DNA from: Agathobacter sp.
GTDB taxonomy: Bacteria > Bacillota > Clostridia > Lachnospirales > Lachnospiraceae
Direction: 5' to 3'
Assembly: GCA_022775045.1 (NCBI GenBank)
Contig: JALFLB010000058.1
Span: forward strand, 1 to 57,526
DNA length: 57,526 nt
Notes under the pieces: model-generated
The model's input: the letters and a program-made list of their open reading frames with translations, nothing else
Databases searched by the model: none
Told to the model about the DNA's origin: nothing
Part shown: positions 43,915-53,013 of the stretch, piece by piece
Layout: the number at the start of each line of letters is the position of its first letter
How positions within the stretch are numbered: position 1 is the stretch's first letter
Made by a program: the position numbers and the translations under genes

Positions 43915-45001
43915 CAAATCTCACACTCCGTTTTTTTGCGCATGCCCCACTTATTTTTGCCACTGCAAAAGTCATGCCATTGTATGTCTTCTTATTCAAC
44001 ACCAACATGCCGCCGGCAGCTGCCACCGCCGCTCGCTCGCAAACATTATCCACACCAACCGTTTGCTCCACAAACGTAGATACTGTATAGTTTCCGGGAA
44101 GTGCCCGCAACTCTTCTCCGGAAAAGACGTATAATGGACGCCGCAGCTGCTGTGCCAGCTCCCATAGCCCCGGTTCCTCTCTTTTTCTGTCAATCGAAGC
44201 AACCGCTGCTACCCTCTCACTCTGTAACATACCATCCCGTTGTGCCTGCCTCAGCCATTCTGCCAATTCCTCTACGGACTTTCCCTTTTTACAGCCAATC
44301 CCTAGCACGTAATCCCGAAATTTAAGTCCCAGTTCCGCATCAGCGAAATCCCGTTCATCGGAGGAAACTACAATCTCCGGTCTTTGTATCATTCGCCCAG
44401 ACCACGGCACAAGCCCAATTTCATCCGGTGCTCCCAACCGCTGCAGCTGTTCCTGTTCCAGATTTTCGACCGCCATATGCACGCGCTCTCCGCGGAGCAG
44501 CCTCGCAGAAATTTTTGCAATCCCTTTGGAATCTACCACGGACAGATTGTTCTTTCGCGCAAATACATCGACCGCAAACACTCCCTTCACATCTGTCGCT
44601 GTAGTAATGACCGGTATTGCACCGAGTCCCTTCGCCAACTGAACTGCCAATTCATTAGCCCCTCCAATATGTCCTGACAAAAGAGGAATCACAAAGCCCG
44701 CCTCCTCATCAACAACTAATACAGGACTGTCTGTTCCCTTATTCTTCGGCAAAGATGCCAGTGCCCGCACTGCAATCCCTGCTGCCCCCACAAACACAAT
44801 CGGCAGCCCCTTCGCAAACGCCAGACTCACCCAATCCTCGAGCGGTTCCCGTTCTCTTACCGATATACGTACGGGATCCTGCACTTTTTCTCCTCTGCAG
44901 AACAGGGGAATCGTTCCATAATCAATTGCAAGCGGTATCTTTTCAATTTTTTTGATCAATTGCCTTCCCTGCTCGGAAAAGGCAGCCGCATAAAGTTTCA
45001 T
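43907..45001 (-). CDS. cbiG: Cobalt-precorrin-5A hydrolase
   Basis: A 364-residue enzyme that opens the delta-lactone of cobalt-precorrin-5A and releases acetaldehyde. The N- and central regions (FVGAAGIAVRALA, VLVVDEEAGFVIPLLSGHIGGANELA, VITTATDVKGVFAVDVFA) and the C-terminal domain (YVLGIGCKKGKSVEELAEWL, VAAVASIDRKREEPGL, TVGVDNVCERAA) match the full-length CbiG layout. It lies three bases after cbiF. Confidence 0.94.
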   Translation of the reverse strand: MKLYAAAFSEQGRQLIKKIEKIPLAIDYGTIPLFCRGEKVQDPVRISVREREPLEDWVSLAFAKGLPIVFVGAAGIAVRALASLPKNKGTDSPVLVVDEEAGFVIPLLSGHIGGANELAVQLAKGLGAIPVITTATDVKGVFAVDVFARKNNLSVVDSKGIAKISARLLRGERVHMAVENLEQEQLQRLGAPDEIGLVPWSGRMIQRPEIVVSSDERDFADAELGLKFRDYVLGIGCKKGKSVEELAEWLRQAQRDGMLQSERVAAVASIDRKREEPGLWELAQQLRRPLYVFSGEELRALPGNYTVSTFVEQTVGVDNVCERAAVAAAGGMLVLNKKTYNGMTFAVAKISGACAKKRSVRFDG

Positions 45002-45004
45002 TTA

Positions 45005-45766
45005 TTAATCCTTTTTGATTTTTCGATATTCGGTCTCGAAATCAGCCGCATATAACCGTGACTTTTTATAATGCTGATGTGCAATCGCATCACCCACAAG
45101 AACCAACGCTGTCTTCGTAATCCCGTTCTCGCTTGCAACCACTGCCAAATCCGCAACTGTGCAGATAAACGCTTTTTCCTCCGGCCATGTAGCCTTATAG
45201 ACAAGTGCGGCCGGTGTCTGTGGCTCATATCCTCCTTCAATCAGTCGCTGGCTCAGTTCCTCCAACATTCCTGTACTCAGGTAAATGGCCATAGAAGCAT
45301 GGTGTGCAGCAAAACTCTCAATACTCTCTTGCTCCGGCACTCCGGTTCTCCCTGCCATCCTCGTAATGATCAGAGACTGGGAAACCCCCGGAAGTGTATA
45401 CTCCAGATTCAGGGAAGCCGCTGCTCCAAAGCAGGCGCTTACGCCCGGACAACTCTCGTAAGAGATTCCCTTCTCCTCTAACAAATCCATCTGTTCCCTT
45501 ACAGCCCCATATATACTAGGATCTCCTGTATGAAGTCGAATCGTGACCAAATTTTTAGTCTCTGCTTTTTCCATCACGTCAATGACATCCTCAAGCGTCA
45601 TCTTGGCACTATTGTAAATCTCACAATCTGCTTTTGCATAGGAAAGCAGTTCGGGATTGACCAGTGAGCCCGCATAAATAATTACATCAGCTTTCTGTAG
45701 CAACCGCATTCCTCTAACTGTAATCAAATCGGGGGCACCAGTTCCGGCACCTACAAAATAAATCAT
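45005..45766 (-). CDS. cbiF: Cobalt-precorrin-4 C11-methyltransferase
   Basis: A 253-residue SAM-dependent methylase that acts at C11. Features are IYFVGAGTGAPDLITVRGMR, ADVIIYAGSLVNPELL, VTIRLHTGDPSIYGAVREQM, CPGVSACFGAAASLNLEYTLPG and IITRMAGRTGVPE, all close to characterised CbiF/CobM. The start overlaps cbiD by four bases. Confidence 0.95.
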   Translation of the reverse strand: MIYFVGAGTGAPDLITVRGMRLLQKADVIIYAGSLVNPELLSYAKADCEIYNSAKMTLEDVIDVMEKAETKNLVTIRLHTGDPSIYGAVREQMDLLEEKGISYESCPGVSACFGAAASLNLEYTLPGVSQSLIITRMAGRTGVPEQESIESFAAHHASMAIYLSTGMLEELSQRLIEGGYEPQTPAALVYKATWPEEKAFICTVADLAVVASENGITKTALVLVGDAIAHQHYKKSRLYAADFETEYRKIKKD

Positions 45767-46899
45767 CGCAGCTTCTCCTCCTTATGTTTTATCTGCTCCA
45801 ACAGCAGCTTCGCTCCCTGCGTACAGCCAAGTTCCCCAAATTCATTCGAATAAACAATACACTCAATCTGCATTTTTCCAGCGGCACGCCGGTCCAAATA
45901 AAAAGCAATATGTTCCATAACATCCTGCATAACTGTCTCCCTTGATTTATCATCCGGAAGTTTCCCAAGTGCTTCCTCGGTGGTAAGGCTGCCTAAAATA
46001 GCCCCCAGACATTCCGCTGGCATCTGCCGGCGCATTGCTGCTGCCGCAAGAAGCTCCATCCTGCAGTCCGCCTCTCGGGAATGCGTGTTCATAATGCCCC
46101 CCGCCAGCTTAATCAACTTTCCAATATGTCCCGTAAGAAGCATCTGCCGATATCCAAGTTCTGCCGCCATATCGATGGTATCCCCGATAAAATTGCTACA
46201 TTTCACACTGCGGTTAAGATCATAACCGTAAGTGTGCCTCATATAATCCAATCCATAGTTACCCGGCGATACCGCAATTCTCTCGGTTCCTTCGGTGCGT
46301 CTCTGCCGCAGTTCAATATAAATCGTTTCCAGCAGCGCCTGTGTACTCATAGGCTCCACAATACCGCTTGTACCCAGTATCGAAATCCCCCCCTCGATTC
46401 CGAGCCGTGGATTAAAGGTTTTCTTTGCCACCTCATTTCCTCCGGGTACGAAAATCACAATCTGGATCCCGCCGCGGTAATCACAGATTTGACACACCTG
46501 CTGTACCTCGTGTGCAATCATTTCCCTTGGGACGTGATTGATTGCAGCATTTCCAATTGGCTGATCCAGCCCTGGGCGCGTCACCGTTCCAACGCCTGGA
46601 CCTCCTGAAATTTGTATCGATGTCTGTTCTCCATTCGCATCCGTCTTTATCTCGGAAAAGGTTGCACGCGCACAAACTTTCATGCCGCTTGTAATATCCG
46701 GATCATCGCCGCCATCCTTTATCACTCCACACGAAACCTCATTCTCATTTCTTACAATATCAACAATCTCCGGAGTGTACACAATTCCTTTGGGAGTTTC
46801 AATACTTATAGTCTTTTTCTCTTTTCCGGTCAGAAGCATATACGCCGCAGCCTTCGCCGCAGCCGCCGCACAGCTTCCTGTGGTAAATCCATACCGCAT
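45763..46899 (-). CDS. cbiD: Cobalt-precorrin-5B C1-methyltransferase
   Basis: A 378-residue enzyme that methylates C1 after CbiG action. The N-terminal signature RYGFTTGSCAAAAAKAAAYM, the region CGVIKDGGDDPDITSGMKVC, and GGPGVGTVTRPGLDQPIGNAAIN are diagnostic of CbiD. AGGAG precedes the ATG. It follows cbiC by 31 bases. Confidence 0.96.
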   Translation of the reverse strand: MRYGFTTGSCAAAAAKAAAYMLLTGKEKKTISIETPKGIVYTPEIVDIVRNENEVSCGVIKDGGDDPDITSGMKVCARATFSEIKTDANGEQTSIQISGGPGVGTVTRPGLDQPIGNAAINHVPREMIAHEVQQVCQICDYRGGIQIVIFVPGGNEVAKKTFNPRLGIEGGISILGTSGIVEPMSTQALLETIYIELRQRRTEGTERIAVSPGNYGLDYMRHTYGYDLNRSVKCSNFIGDTIDMAAELGYRQMLLTGHIGKLIKLAGGIMNTHSREADCRMELLAAAAMRRQMPAECLGAILGSLTTEEALGKLPDDKSRETVMQDVMEHIAFYLDRRAAGKMQIECIVYSNEFGELGCTQGAKLLLEQIKHKEEKLR

Positions 46900-46930
46900 A
46901 TATCACTCCTGCAATTTTTGTCTTTTTCTC

Positions 46931-47563
46931 CTATATCATATCATACAAAAGAGCGTTAACGATAGCCGCTGCCACATTACTTCCACCCTTTCTTCCTCGA
47001 TTCACAATATGCGGAACATCCGTAGAAAGAATCAGCTCTTTTGCAGCCTCCACATTCACAAAACCAACTGGAACACCAATGACAAAAGCCGGTCTCCACT
47101 TTCTTTTTTGCATCAGCTCGTATAGACTGATCAGTGCCGTTGGCGCATTTCCAATTACAAAAACAACCGGCTTTTCCAGTTGCGCCGCATGCTCCATACT
47201 CACGGCAGCCCGCGTCAGCTGGCGTTCTTTCGCCTCTCGTACCACGGCCTCATCTGCCATAAAACAATAAGTCTGACCGCCATAACGCGCCAACTCCTTT
47301 TTATTAATTCCCGCCAATGCCATATTGGTATCGGTAACAATATCTGCCCCCTGCCGGATTAGCCGTTTTGCAATCGCAACCGCATCCCTCGAGTAGCTCA
47401 TCGTTTTTGCATAATCAAAGTCTGCGCTGGTATGGATGACCCGCATGGTAACAGCTCTCTGCTCCCGAGGCAGTGAAATTCCACGTTCCGCAAGCTCTGA
47501 CTCAATGATTGCAAAACTCCTTTTTTCTATTTCTCCCGGAAGAACATATTCCAATTCCTTCAT
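46931..47563 (-). CDS. cbiC: Cobalt-precorrin-8 methylmutase
   Basis: A 210-residue enzyme that moves a methyl group from C11 to C12 to form cobyrinate. The catalytic histidine is in TMRVIHTSADFDYAKTM. DIVTDTNMALAGINKKEL, GNAPTALISLYELM and FVIGVPVGFVNVEAAKE are typical. It overlaps cobD by four bases. Confidence 0.96.
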   Translation of the reverse strand: MKELEYVLPGEIEKRSFAIIESELAERGISLPREQRAVTMRVIHTSADFDYAKTMSYSRDAVAIAKRLIRQGADIVTDTNMALAGINKKELARYGGQTYCFMADEAVVREAKERQLTRAAVSMEHAAQLEKPVVFVIGNAPTALISLYELMQKRKWRPAFVIGVPVGFVNVEAAKELILSTDVPHIVNRGRKGGSNVAAAIVNALLYDMI

Positions 47564-48636
47564 AATCGATCTCCTTTCACAATGCTGCCAATGGCATGAA
47601 GCAACATCTGATTCGCAGTATGCTCCCTCACGGCAATCCGGTAATATCCCCTGTCGAGTCCCTCATAATTCGAACAGTCTCTTACCAAAATCCCCATCTT
47701 AAGAAGTTCCTCATACAATGGAAGCTCTGTTTTCAGCAGAAGGAAATTGGACTCCGATGGATAAACCCTAATCTTTCCACCTGAGTCTTTTATTAATTCT
47801 TCTGTTAAGAATTGTCTTTCCTCTTTTATTATTTCAATTGTATGTTCAAGATAATGTTCTCTGTCCCATTGTTTGGACGATGGTGCCAACACAAAACACC
47901 CTGCTTGCTGTGCAATCACCGACAGATTCCATTCCGGCAATTGTCTGGAAATCTGGTCACATAAGGGGTGAGATGCCAGTAAATATCCCAGCCGCACTCC
48001 CGGTATCGCATATATTTTTGTAAAAGCACGTATGACAATCAGATTATCAAACTGATTCACCAGTTTGCAGACGCTCTCCTTCCCGGTAAACTCGATGAAA
48101 CACTCATCCAGAACGACTACAATTCCCAAAACTTTACATTTAACCAATATCTTCCGTAGAAGTTTTTGCGCAATCATACTCCCCACCGGATTTGACGGGC
48201 TTGCCAGGAAAAGCAGATCCACATCCTCCGAAAGTACCTCCAGAATCTCTTCTGTAATGGCAAAATTAGTCTCCTCCTGAAGCATATAATTTCGAATCTG
48301 TGCATCCACCATCTGTGCCGCCCATGCATAACCGGAAAATGCCGGTTGCGGAATCACAACCTTTGCCGGACGGAGCGCATGCACCACTGCCGCCAAAAGC
48401 TCTGATGCACCATTTCCACAGAGAACCTGTTCCCCCATCAGACCAACACTTTCTCCAATCGCCTCTCTCAGCCGGATATTGCCATACTGTGGATACGTAT
48501 TGCAATGCTGCACTGCTTTTTCCATCGCCTGGCGTAGCGAAAATTCCATACCAAGCGGATTAATATTGACTGAAAAATCATATTGAATTGATTGATTATA
48601 AATATCTCCGCCGTGGAGTGCCATTTGATGCATCAT
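47560..48636 (-). CDS. cobD: L-threonine-O-3-phosphate decarboxylase
   Basis: A 358-residue PLP-dependent fold-I enzyme related to histidinol-phosphate aminotransferase. In cobalamin operons it makes (R)-1-amino-2-propanol O-2-phosphate for the nucleotide-loop linker. The start resembles CobD (HGGDIYNQSIQYDFSVNINPLG). The PLP lysine is in VIRAFTKIYAIPGVRLGYLLA, and ASPSNPVGS and DECFIEFTGKES are present. The ATG at 48634-48636 is preferred for GGAGGAG upstream. Its genomic place between cbiB and cbiC supports the decarboxylase over an aminotransferase role. Confidence 0.9.
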   Translation of the reverse strand: MMHQMALHGGDIYNQSIQYDFSVNINPLGMEFSLRQAMEKAVQHCNTYPQYGNIRLREAIGESVGLMGEQVLCGNGASELLAAVVHALRPAKVVIPQPAFSGYAWAAQMVDAQIRNYMLQEETNFAITEEILEVLSEDVDLLFLASPSNPVGSMIAQKLLRKILVKCKVLGIVVVLDECFIEFTGKESVCKLVNQFDNLIVIRAFTKIYAIPGVRLGYLLASHPLCDQISRQLPEWNLSVIAQQAGCFVLAPSSKQWDREHYLEHTIEIIKEERQFLTEELIKDSGGKIRVYPSESNFLLLKTELPLYEELLKMGILVRDCSNYEGLDRGYYRIAVREHTANQMLLHAIGSIVKGDRL

Positions 48637-48681
48637 TTTTCTCCTCCGCCAAGATGTGAGATTCAAAAATTCTTTGGAGCC

Positions 48682-49647
48682 TTATATCATACAAACAATA
48701 AAAAGCCCGAGGGCACAAACACTCTCACACAAAAAAGCTGTGCCGTACAACAATCTGTCTGCCCTTCGAATATCCTCATATTCAACCGGCCTTACAGCAT
48801 CTCCGATGGTCGGTTTCTCCACAACTTTTCCAAAGTAGCTGGCGTTACCTGCAAGCTGAATTCCAAGACTTCCCGCACATACCGATTCAGTCTGTGCCGC
48901 ATTCGGACTTGCATGTCGCCTGCGGTCTCTTCGCCAGATTCTCCATGCACGCCTTCCATCAAACTCTTTTCCGGCAAGAAAGCTTGCCAGAACCATAAAA
49001 AGTGCGCTGATTCTCGCCGGAATATAATTGACAACATCGTCCAGTCTGGCCGCACATCTCCCAAAATAGAAGTATGTCTCATTTTTATATCCAACCATCG
49101 AATCCATTGTGTTTACAGCCTTGTAAAAAAAACCCAGTACCGGTCCTCCCAAGGCAAGACAAAGCATTGGGGCAATCACGCCATCCGAAGTATTCTCTGC
49201 CACAGTCTCAACTGCCGCCTTCGCCACATCAGTCTCATCCAGATTTTCCGTGTCCCGACCAACAATCATAGACACAGCACGCCTTGCCTCTGCAAGATTC
49301 TGCGCCACAAGGAGCTCATACACTTTCATACTCTCCACTTTAAGGCATTTCAATGCAAGAATCTGGTACGTCATTACCGTCTCAATCACACAGCCAGCCA
49401 GTGGGTGAATCCAATAGCCCAGCAACAATATCGCTGCTGAAAAAAACATTGTAAGTCCCACTACAAGAATGACCATAATCGTCCCTCTATCCTTCTTTCG
49501 CCGGTCACTTAGTTCCTGCCGGTTCCATCGCTTCAACTTTGCGATCAGACTTCCAATCAACCGGATCGGATGCGGCATCCAATAGGGATCCCCCAAAAGC
49601 AGGTCCAACAGAAAACCTAATACAAATGCAATAAGATGATTTTTCAT
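48682..49647 (-). CDS. cbiB: Adenosylcobinamide-phosphate synthase
   Basis: A 321-residue membrane protein that attaches aminopropanol phosphate to adenosylcobyric acid. Features are FVLGFLLDLLLGDPYWMPHPIRLIG (N-terminal signature, residues ~7-31), ENTSDGVIAPMLCLALGGPV, AVNTMDSMVGYKN and DDVVNYIPARISALFM, with four or five membrane segments. The ATG at 49645-49647 overlaps the cobC stop (ATGA). Confidence 0.94.
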   Translation of the reverse strand: MKNHLIAFVLGFLLDLLLGDPYWMPHPIRLIGSLIAKLKRWNRQELSDRRKKDRGTIMVILVVGLTMFFSAAILLLGYWIHPLAGCVIETVMTYQILALKCLKVESMKVYELLVAQNLAEARRAVSMIVGRDTENLDETDVAKAAVETVAENTSDGVIAPMLCLALGGPVLGFFYKAVNTMDSMVGYKNETYFYFGRCAARLDDVVNYIPARISALFMVLASFLAGKEFDGRRAWRIWRRDRRRHASPNAAQTESVCAGSLGIQLAGNASYFGKVVEKPTIGDAVRPVEYEDIRRADRLLYGTAFLCESVCALGLFIVCMI

Positions 49648-50285
49648 AATTTCCCAACAATCCTGAATTGAATCTCTTTTCCACCAAGTGTCAGATGACA
49701 ACGAAAGCCTTTTCCATTTGCCACCTGATAATCATAATAATCTCCCTCACCGTAATGGTCAAGGAGCGCCATTATCGTTCCTCCGTGTACCACAGCAGCC
49801 ACGCACATGCTCCCACCTGCTCCACATCGCGCACAAGCCTTCTGTTCCAACTGATTGTGCAGATATCCCACAGCCTTCTCCATACCTGCCACCACTCTCT
49901 CTGCAAATTCATCACGACTCTCGCCCCCCGGGAAAGCAGTTCTTCCCCCACTATCAATCCAGGACTGATACCTCGGATTTCCATTCAGTTCTTCATAATT
50001 TTTCCCCTCAAATTCCCCAAAATCCATCTCGCGCCATTCTGGGATCACAAGCATTGGCACATTCACAAACAAAAGCTTTGCACTCTCCCTACAACGGCGC
50101 ATGGGGCTCACAAGCACAAACTCCGGAGAAACCAAAGTACTCCATACCGCCGCTCTTAGCTGTCGAATTCCCTGCTGGCTGAGAGATTCATCTGTCCGTC
50201 CCAGATAACGATGTTCCTCATTTGCAGGTGTCATCCCATGACGTATTATATAGAAATCTATTTGATTCTCTGTCCGATTCCGCAT
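49644..50285 (-). CDS. cobC: Alpha-ribazole phosphatase-like histidine phosphatase
   Basis: A 213-residue phosphoglycerate-mutase-fold phosphatase. The RHG motif is IDFYIIRHGMTPANEEHRYLG, with the second arginine in VLVSPMRRCRESAKLLF, the glutamate in EWREMDFGEFEGKNYEEL and the second histidine in VAAVVHGGTIMALL. In this operon it would remove the phosphate from alpha-ribazole phosphate or adenosylcobalamin phosphate. It overlaps the short cobU-like gene by 28 bases; GGAGAGAG precedes the ATG. Confidence 0.88.
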   Translation of the reverse strand: MRNRTENQIDFYIIRHGMTPANEEHRYLGRTDESLSQQGIRQLRAAVWSTLVSPEFVLVSPMRRCRESAKLLFVNVPMLVIPEWREMDFGEFEGKNYEELNGNPRYQSWIDSGGRTAFPGGESRDEFAERVVAGMEKAVGYLHNQLEQKACARCGAGGSMCVAAVVHGGTIMALLDHYGEGDYYDYQVANGKGFRCHLTLGGKEIQFRIVGKL

Positions 50286-50590
50286 ATCACTCTCTCCACA
50301 TGATCCGCCTTCGCTGCGATCTCAACAAGCATCCGCCCAAGCCGTTCCCGATACTCTCTCTCAAAATCATCCATTGGGACAATCCCATTTCCAACCTCAT
50401 CACTAATTACCACACAATCCGGATGTTCTCGCAAATATACCCAGGCCTCCTTTTCTGCGTCCCTGCCATCCTTTAATGCTTCCCGAAACCACTGATGAAA
50501 ATGGTTCCAAATCCGCTCTTGGCAAATATTTCTATTTTTAATTACATACTTATATTTTTCCTGTTTATATCCTCCAATATAGAGTTCCAT
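50258..50590 (-). CDS. Short CobU-like protein with degenerate P-loop
   Basis: A 110-residue protein that begins MELYIGGYKQEKYKYV, where CobU enzymes have GGxxSGKSxYA; the Walker lysine-serine pair is replaced. The C-terminal half is strikingly CobU-like: CVVISDEVGNGIVPMDDFER and ERVICGIGQRIK. About 60 residues of the usual CobU chain are missing. The start ATG at 50588-50590 has AAGGAG upstream. It sits between cobS and cobC, while a full-length cobU lies two genes upstream. It is therefore a paralogue, perhaps a regulatory or structural partner of CobU, or a minimal enzyme with another substrate. I see no frameshift; it appears to be a real, translated gene. Confidence 0.72.
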   Translation of the reverse strand: MELYIGGYKQEKYKYVIKNRNICQERIWNHFHQWFREALKDGRDAEKEAWVYLREHPDCVVISDEVGNGIVPMDDFEREYRERLGRMLVEIAAKADHVERVICGIGQRIK

Positions 50591-50603
50591 ATACTTCTTC
50601 TCC

Positions 50604-51377
50604 TTACATGCTTTGGATAGCAATACTGACCGCCGCAGCTGCCACCACCATTGCCCCCTCGCAAATTGTAACAAAATATCCTGCAGTATCACCGGTAATT
50701 CCTCCCAGCTCACGATTACTGCGATAACAGTAATATGCGTAGCTGAAAAGGGCCGTTGCAATCAATACCAGTGCACTTTTCCATGAAATGCAGATCATCA
50801 GACCACAGCACAATACAAGCTGCGCATACAGCACCAACTTCACCCAGCGTTGCTCTGCACTGCTGGCAAATCGATACAACATTCCCTCATTCTTTGCTGC
50901 CGGAAGAGACACTACCCCTATACCACTTAGGCATCTCGCAAGAAAAAAACCAAAACAAAATACCAATAACGTGCGACTATCCGTAATCTGGGCAAAGCCG
51001 GCCACATAAATAAGCCCAAACACTCCCAGCATGATCACAGAAAATGCACCAATATGTGCATCCTTTAAAATCTCAAGTTTTCTCTCCCTCGGCTGATAGG
51101 AATGAAAAGCATCCATCGAATCCATATATCCATCCACATGAATCCCACCAGTCACAAGCAATGGAATCGCAGCTGCAATCAACACATAGGTCAGCGTATT
51201 CACTCCCAGTCTCACAGACAGACGAAACCACAGCCAGATTCCCTCCCCGATTACCGCACCAACCCATGGGAAAAAACACAAACTATAACGCAAATCCTCA
51301 TCTTTCCACTCAAATATAGGCATCGGTATTTTCGAATAAGTTGAAAATGCAATTGCAATTGCTTTAAAAATCTTCAT
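50604..51377 (-). CDS. cobS: Adenosylcobinamide-GDP ribazoletransferase (cobalamin synthase)
   Basis: A 257-residue membrane enzyme that joins adenosylcobinamide-GDP with alpha-ribazole (phosphate). Diagnostic segments are IAIAFSTYSKIPMPIFEWKD, CFFPWVGAVIGEGIWLWF, LLVTGGIHVDGYMDSMDAFH (metal-binding region) and NRELGGITGDTAGYFVTICE. About six membrane segments are visible. The ATG at 51375-51377 follows AGGAG and lies one base after the cobU stop. Confidence 0.94.
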   Translation of the reverse strand: MKIFKAIAIAFSTYSKIPMPIFEWKDEDLRYSLCFFPWVGAVIGEGIWLWFRLSVRLGVNTLTYVLIAAAIPLLVTGGIHVDGYMDSMDAFHSYQPRERKLEILKDAHIGAFSVIMLGVFGLIYVAGFAQITDSRTLLVFCFGFFLARCLSGIGVVSLPAAKNEGMLYRFASSAEQRWVKLVLYAQLVLCCGLMICISWKSALVLIATALFSYAYYCYRSNRELGGITGDTAGYFVTICEGAMVVAAAAVSIAIQSM

Positions 51378-51378
51378 G

Positions 51379-51903
51379 CTACTGCTCCTTAACCACAATT
51401 GGAATGCCCACGACGACTTCCGTCACCCCATCTGCCATCCGGGCTATCCCAGTATTTACTGTTGCCAGTGCCCGCAGATATGCCATTGTCGTTTCATCAT
51501 AACAGATTCCATCTTCAAATACATTATTGCTCACTACCACCAACACCTCCACCACTTCCGACAAAGTACAGATATCATCCAGCACCTTATGAGCCACAAC
51601 CTCCTCCGGCACGATTCCGGATGGCATAAACATCTCATTTGCCACCAGATTTGACACGCATTCCAGCAATACCACTCCCTCCTTTACCAGAGATTTCACC
51701 ACCTCGGCAAGATTGCGTGGCTGCTCAATCGTCACAAAACCTTTTCCTGCACGTAAAGCCCGATGACGACCAATCTTTTTTCTGGCCTCTTCATCCTCTG
51801 CCAGCATTGTCGCTACATAATACTTTTCTGCATACCCGTCAAGGAGTGATTCTGCATACCCAGATTTTCCACTTCCACTTCCCCCAATTACCAGTGTCAT
51901 CAT
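51379..51903 (-). CDS. cobU: Adenosylcobinamide kinase/adenosylcobinamide-phosphate guanylyltransferase
   Basis: A 174-residue bifunctional enzyme. The P-loop TLVIGGSGSGKSGYAESLL is intact, followed by KIGRHRALRAGKGFVTIEQP, whose histidine is the expected site of guanylation, and VVVSNNVFEDGICYDETTMA where typical CobU has VTNEVG-type residues. It first phosphorylates adenosylcobinamide and then forms the GDP derivative. The start overlaps the cobT stop (ATGA). Confidence 0.9.
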   Translation of the reverse strand: MMTLVIGGSGSGKSGYAESLLDGYAEKYYVATMLAEDEEARKKIGRHRALRAGKGFVTIEQPRNLAEVVKSLVKEGVVLLECVSNLVANEMFMPSGIVPEEVVAHKVLDDICTLSEVVEVLVVVSNNVFEDGICYDETTMAYLRALATVNTGIARMADGVTEVVVGIPIVVKEQ

Positions 51904-52997
51904 CTCTTCTTTTCCTCATTACCATATCGCTGATATTGTCCGATCTCCATCTTCTCAAAAGTGGTCTGATCCGAATACAGCGCCATCGCCAGATCCAGCA
52001 GAGAAAAAAGCATAACTGCTCCAGTTCCCTCGCCCAGCCCGAGTCCTGCATCAATAACCGGATGGAGTCCAAGACTTCGCACGATATTCGCTGCTGCAGG
52101 CTCCTTACTGCAATGGGATGCCAAAAGGTATTCCTTTACTCCCGGTACCATACGCTCTGCTACAAGCGCAGCCACAGAACTGATCAGTCCGTCCAGTACT
52201 ACCGGCATATGATAAATTGCTCCACCAATGCATATTCCTGCCATCCCGGCAATATCAAGACCCCCGAAAGTTGCAAGAATTTGTAACGCATCCATTTCGG
52301 CAACCGGATAACGGGCAAGCCCCTGTGCGATTACCTGCTGCTTATGCAACAATCCCTCATCACTTAAACCCGCACCTCGCCCAGTCACACACGCTGCATC
52401 ACAGCCCAATAAAGCCGCTGCTATTGCACTGCTGGTAGTCGTATTTCCAATGCCCATTTCCCCAGTGCCGAGCATTTCATACCCCGCCTTTTTACATTCC
52501 TGAACCATCGCAATACCGACTGAAACAGCCTGTAACGTTTCCTGTTCTGTCATCGCCGGCTCCATCAGGAAATTTCTCGTTCCCCGCATAACCTTACAAT
52601 CCCGCACCCCCGGCAGAATCTCGTCCGAATTGATCCCGATATCTACCGGAATCACATCCACACCAGCGCGTGCCGCCATTTTTCCTACCGAACTTGCCTG
52701 CTGCCCCATAAAAGCTGCCACAACCCTTGTCACTTCCTGTCCCGATTGGCTGACATTTTCCTCAACAATACCGTTATCTGCACACATGGTAATAATCGCA
52801 CGTTTCTCAATAGATAAAGCGGTTGTCCCCGCAATCGCTCCGACTCTGGCCAGCATGTTTTCGAAATCCCCAAGACCATCCAACGGTTTTGCAATTCTGT
52901 CCCAAATAGCCTTGACCTTTGCGTAAATCTTCTCATCTGGTTTATCAATATGCATTTCTTCCAGCTGTTTTCGTGCAATTACTGTTTCTAACCTCAT
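51900..52997 (-). CDS. cobT: Nicotinate-nucleotide:dimethylbenzimidazole phosphoribosyltransferase
   Basis: A 365-residue enzyme that activates the lower-ligand base to its alpha-ribotide. Motifs are WDRIAKPLDGLGDFENMLAR, ITMCADNGIVEENVSQSG, MLGTGEMGIGNTTTSSAIAA, the glycine-rich TFGGLDIAGMAGICIGGAIY, and GLGLGEGTGAVMLFSLLDLA. The ATG at 52995-52997 is preferred; GAAAGAG lies upstream. It follows cbiP by 16 bases. Confidence 0.95.
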   Translation of the reverse strand: MRLETVIARKQLEEMHIDKPDEKIYAKVKAIWDRIAKPLDGLGDFENMLARVGAIAGTTALSIEKRAIITMCADNGIVEENVSQSGQEVTRVVAAFMGQQASSVGKMAARAGVDVIPVDIGINSDEILPGVRDCKVMRGTRNFLMEPAMTEQETLQAVSVGIAMVQECKKAGYEMLGTGEMGIGNTTTSSAIAAALLGCDAACVTGRGAGLSDEGLLHKQQVIAQGLARYPVAEMDALQILATFGGLDIAGMAGICIGGAIYHMPVVLDGLISSVAALVAERMVPGVKEYLLASHCSKEPAAANIVRSLGLHPVIDAGLGLGEGTGAVMLFSLLDLAMALYSDQTTFEKMEIGQYQRYGNEEKKR

Positions 52998-53013
52998 ACT
53001 CTTTCTTTCCTTC

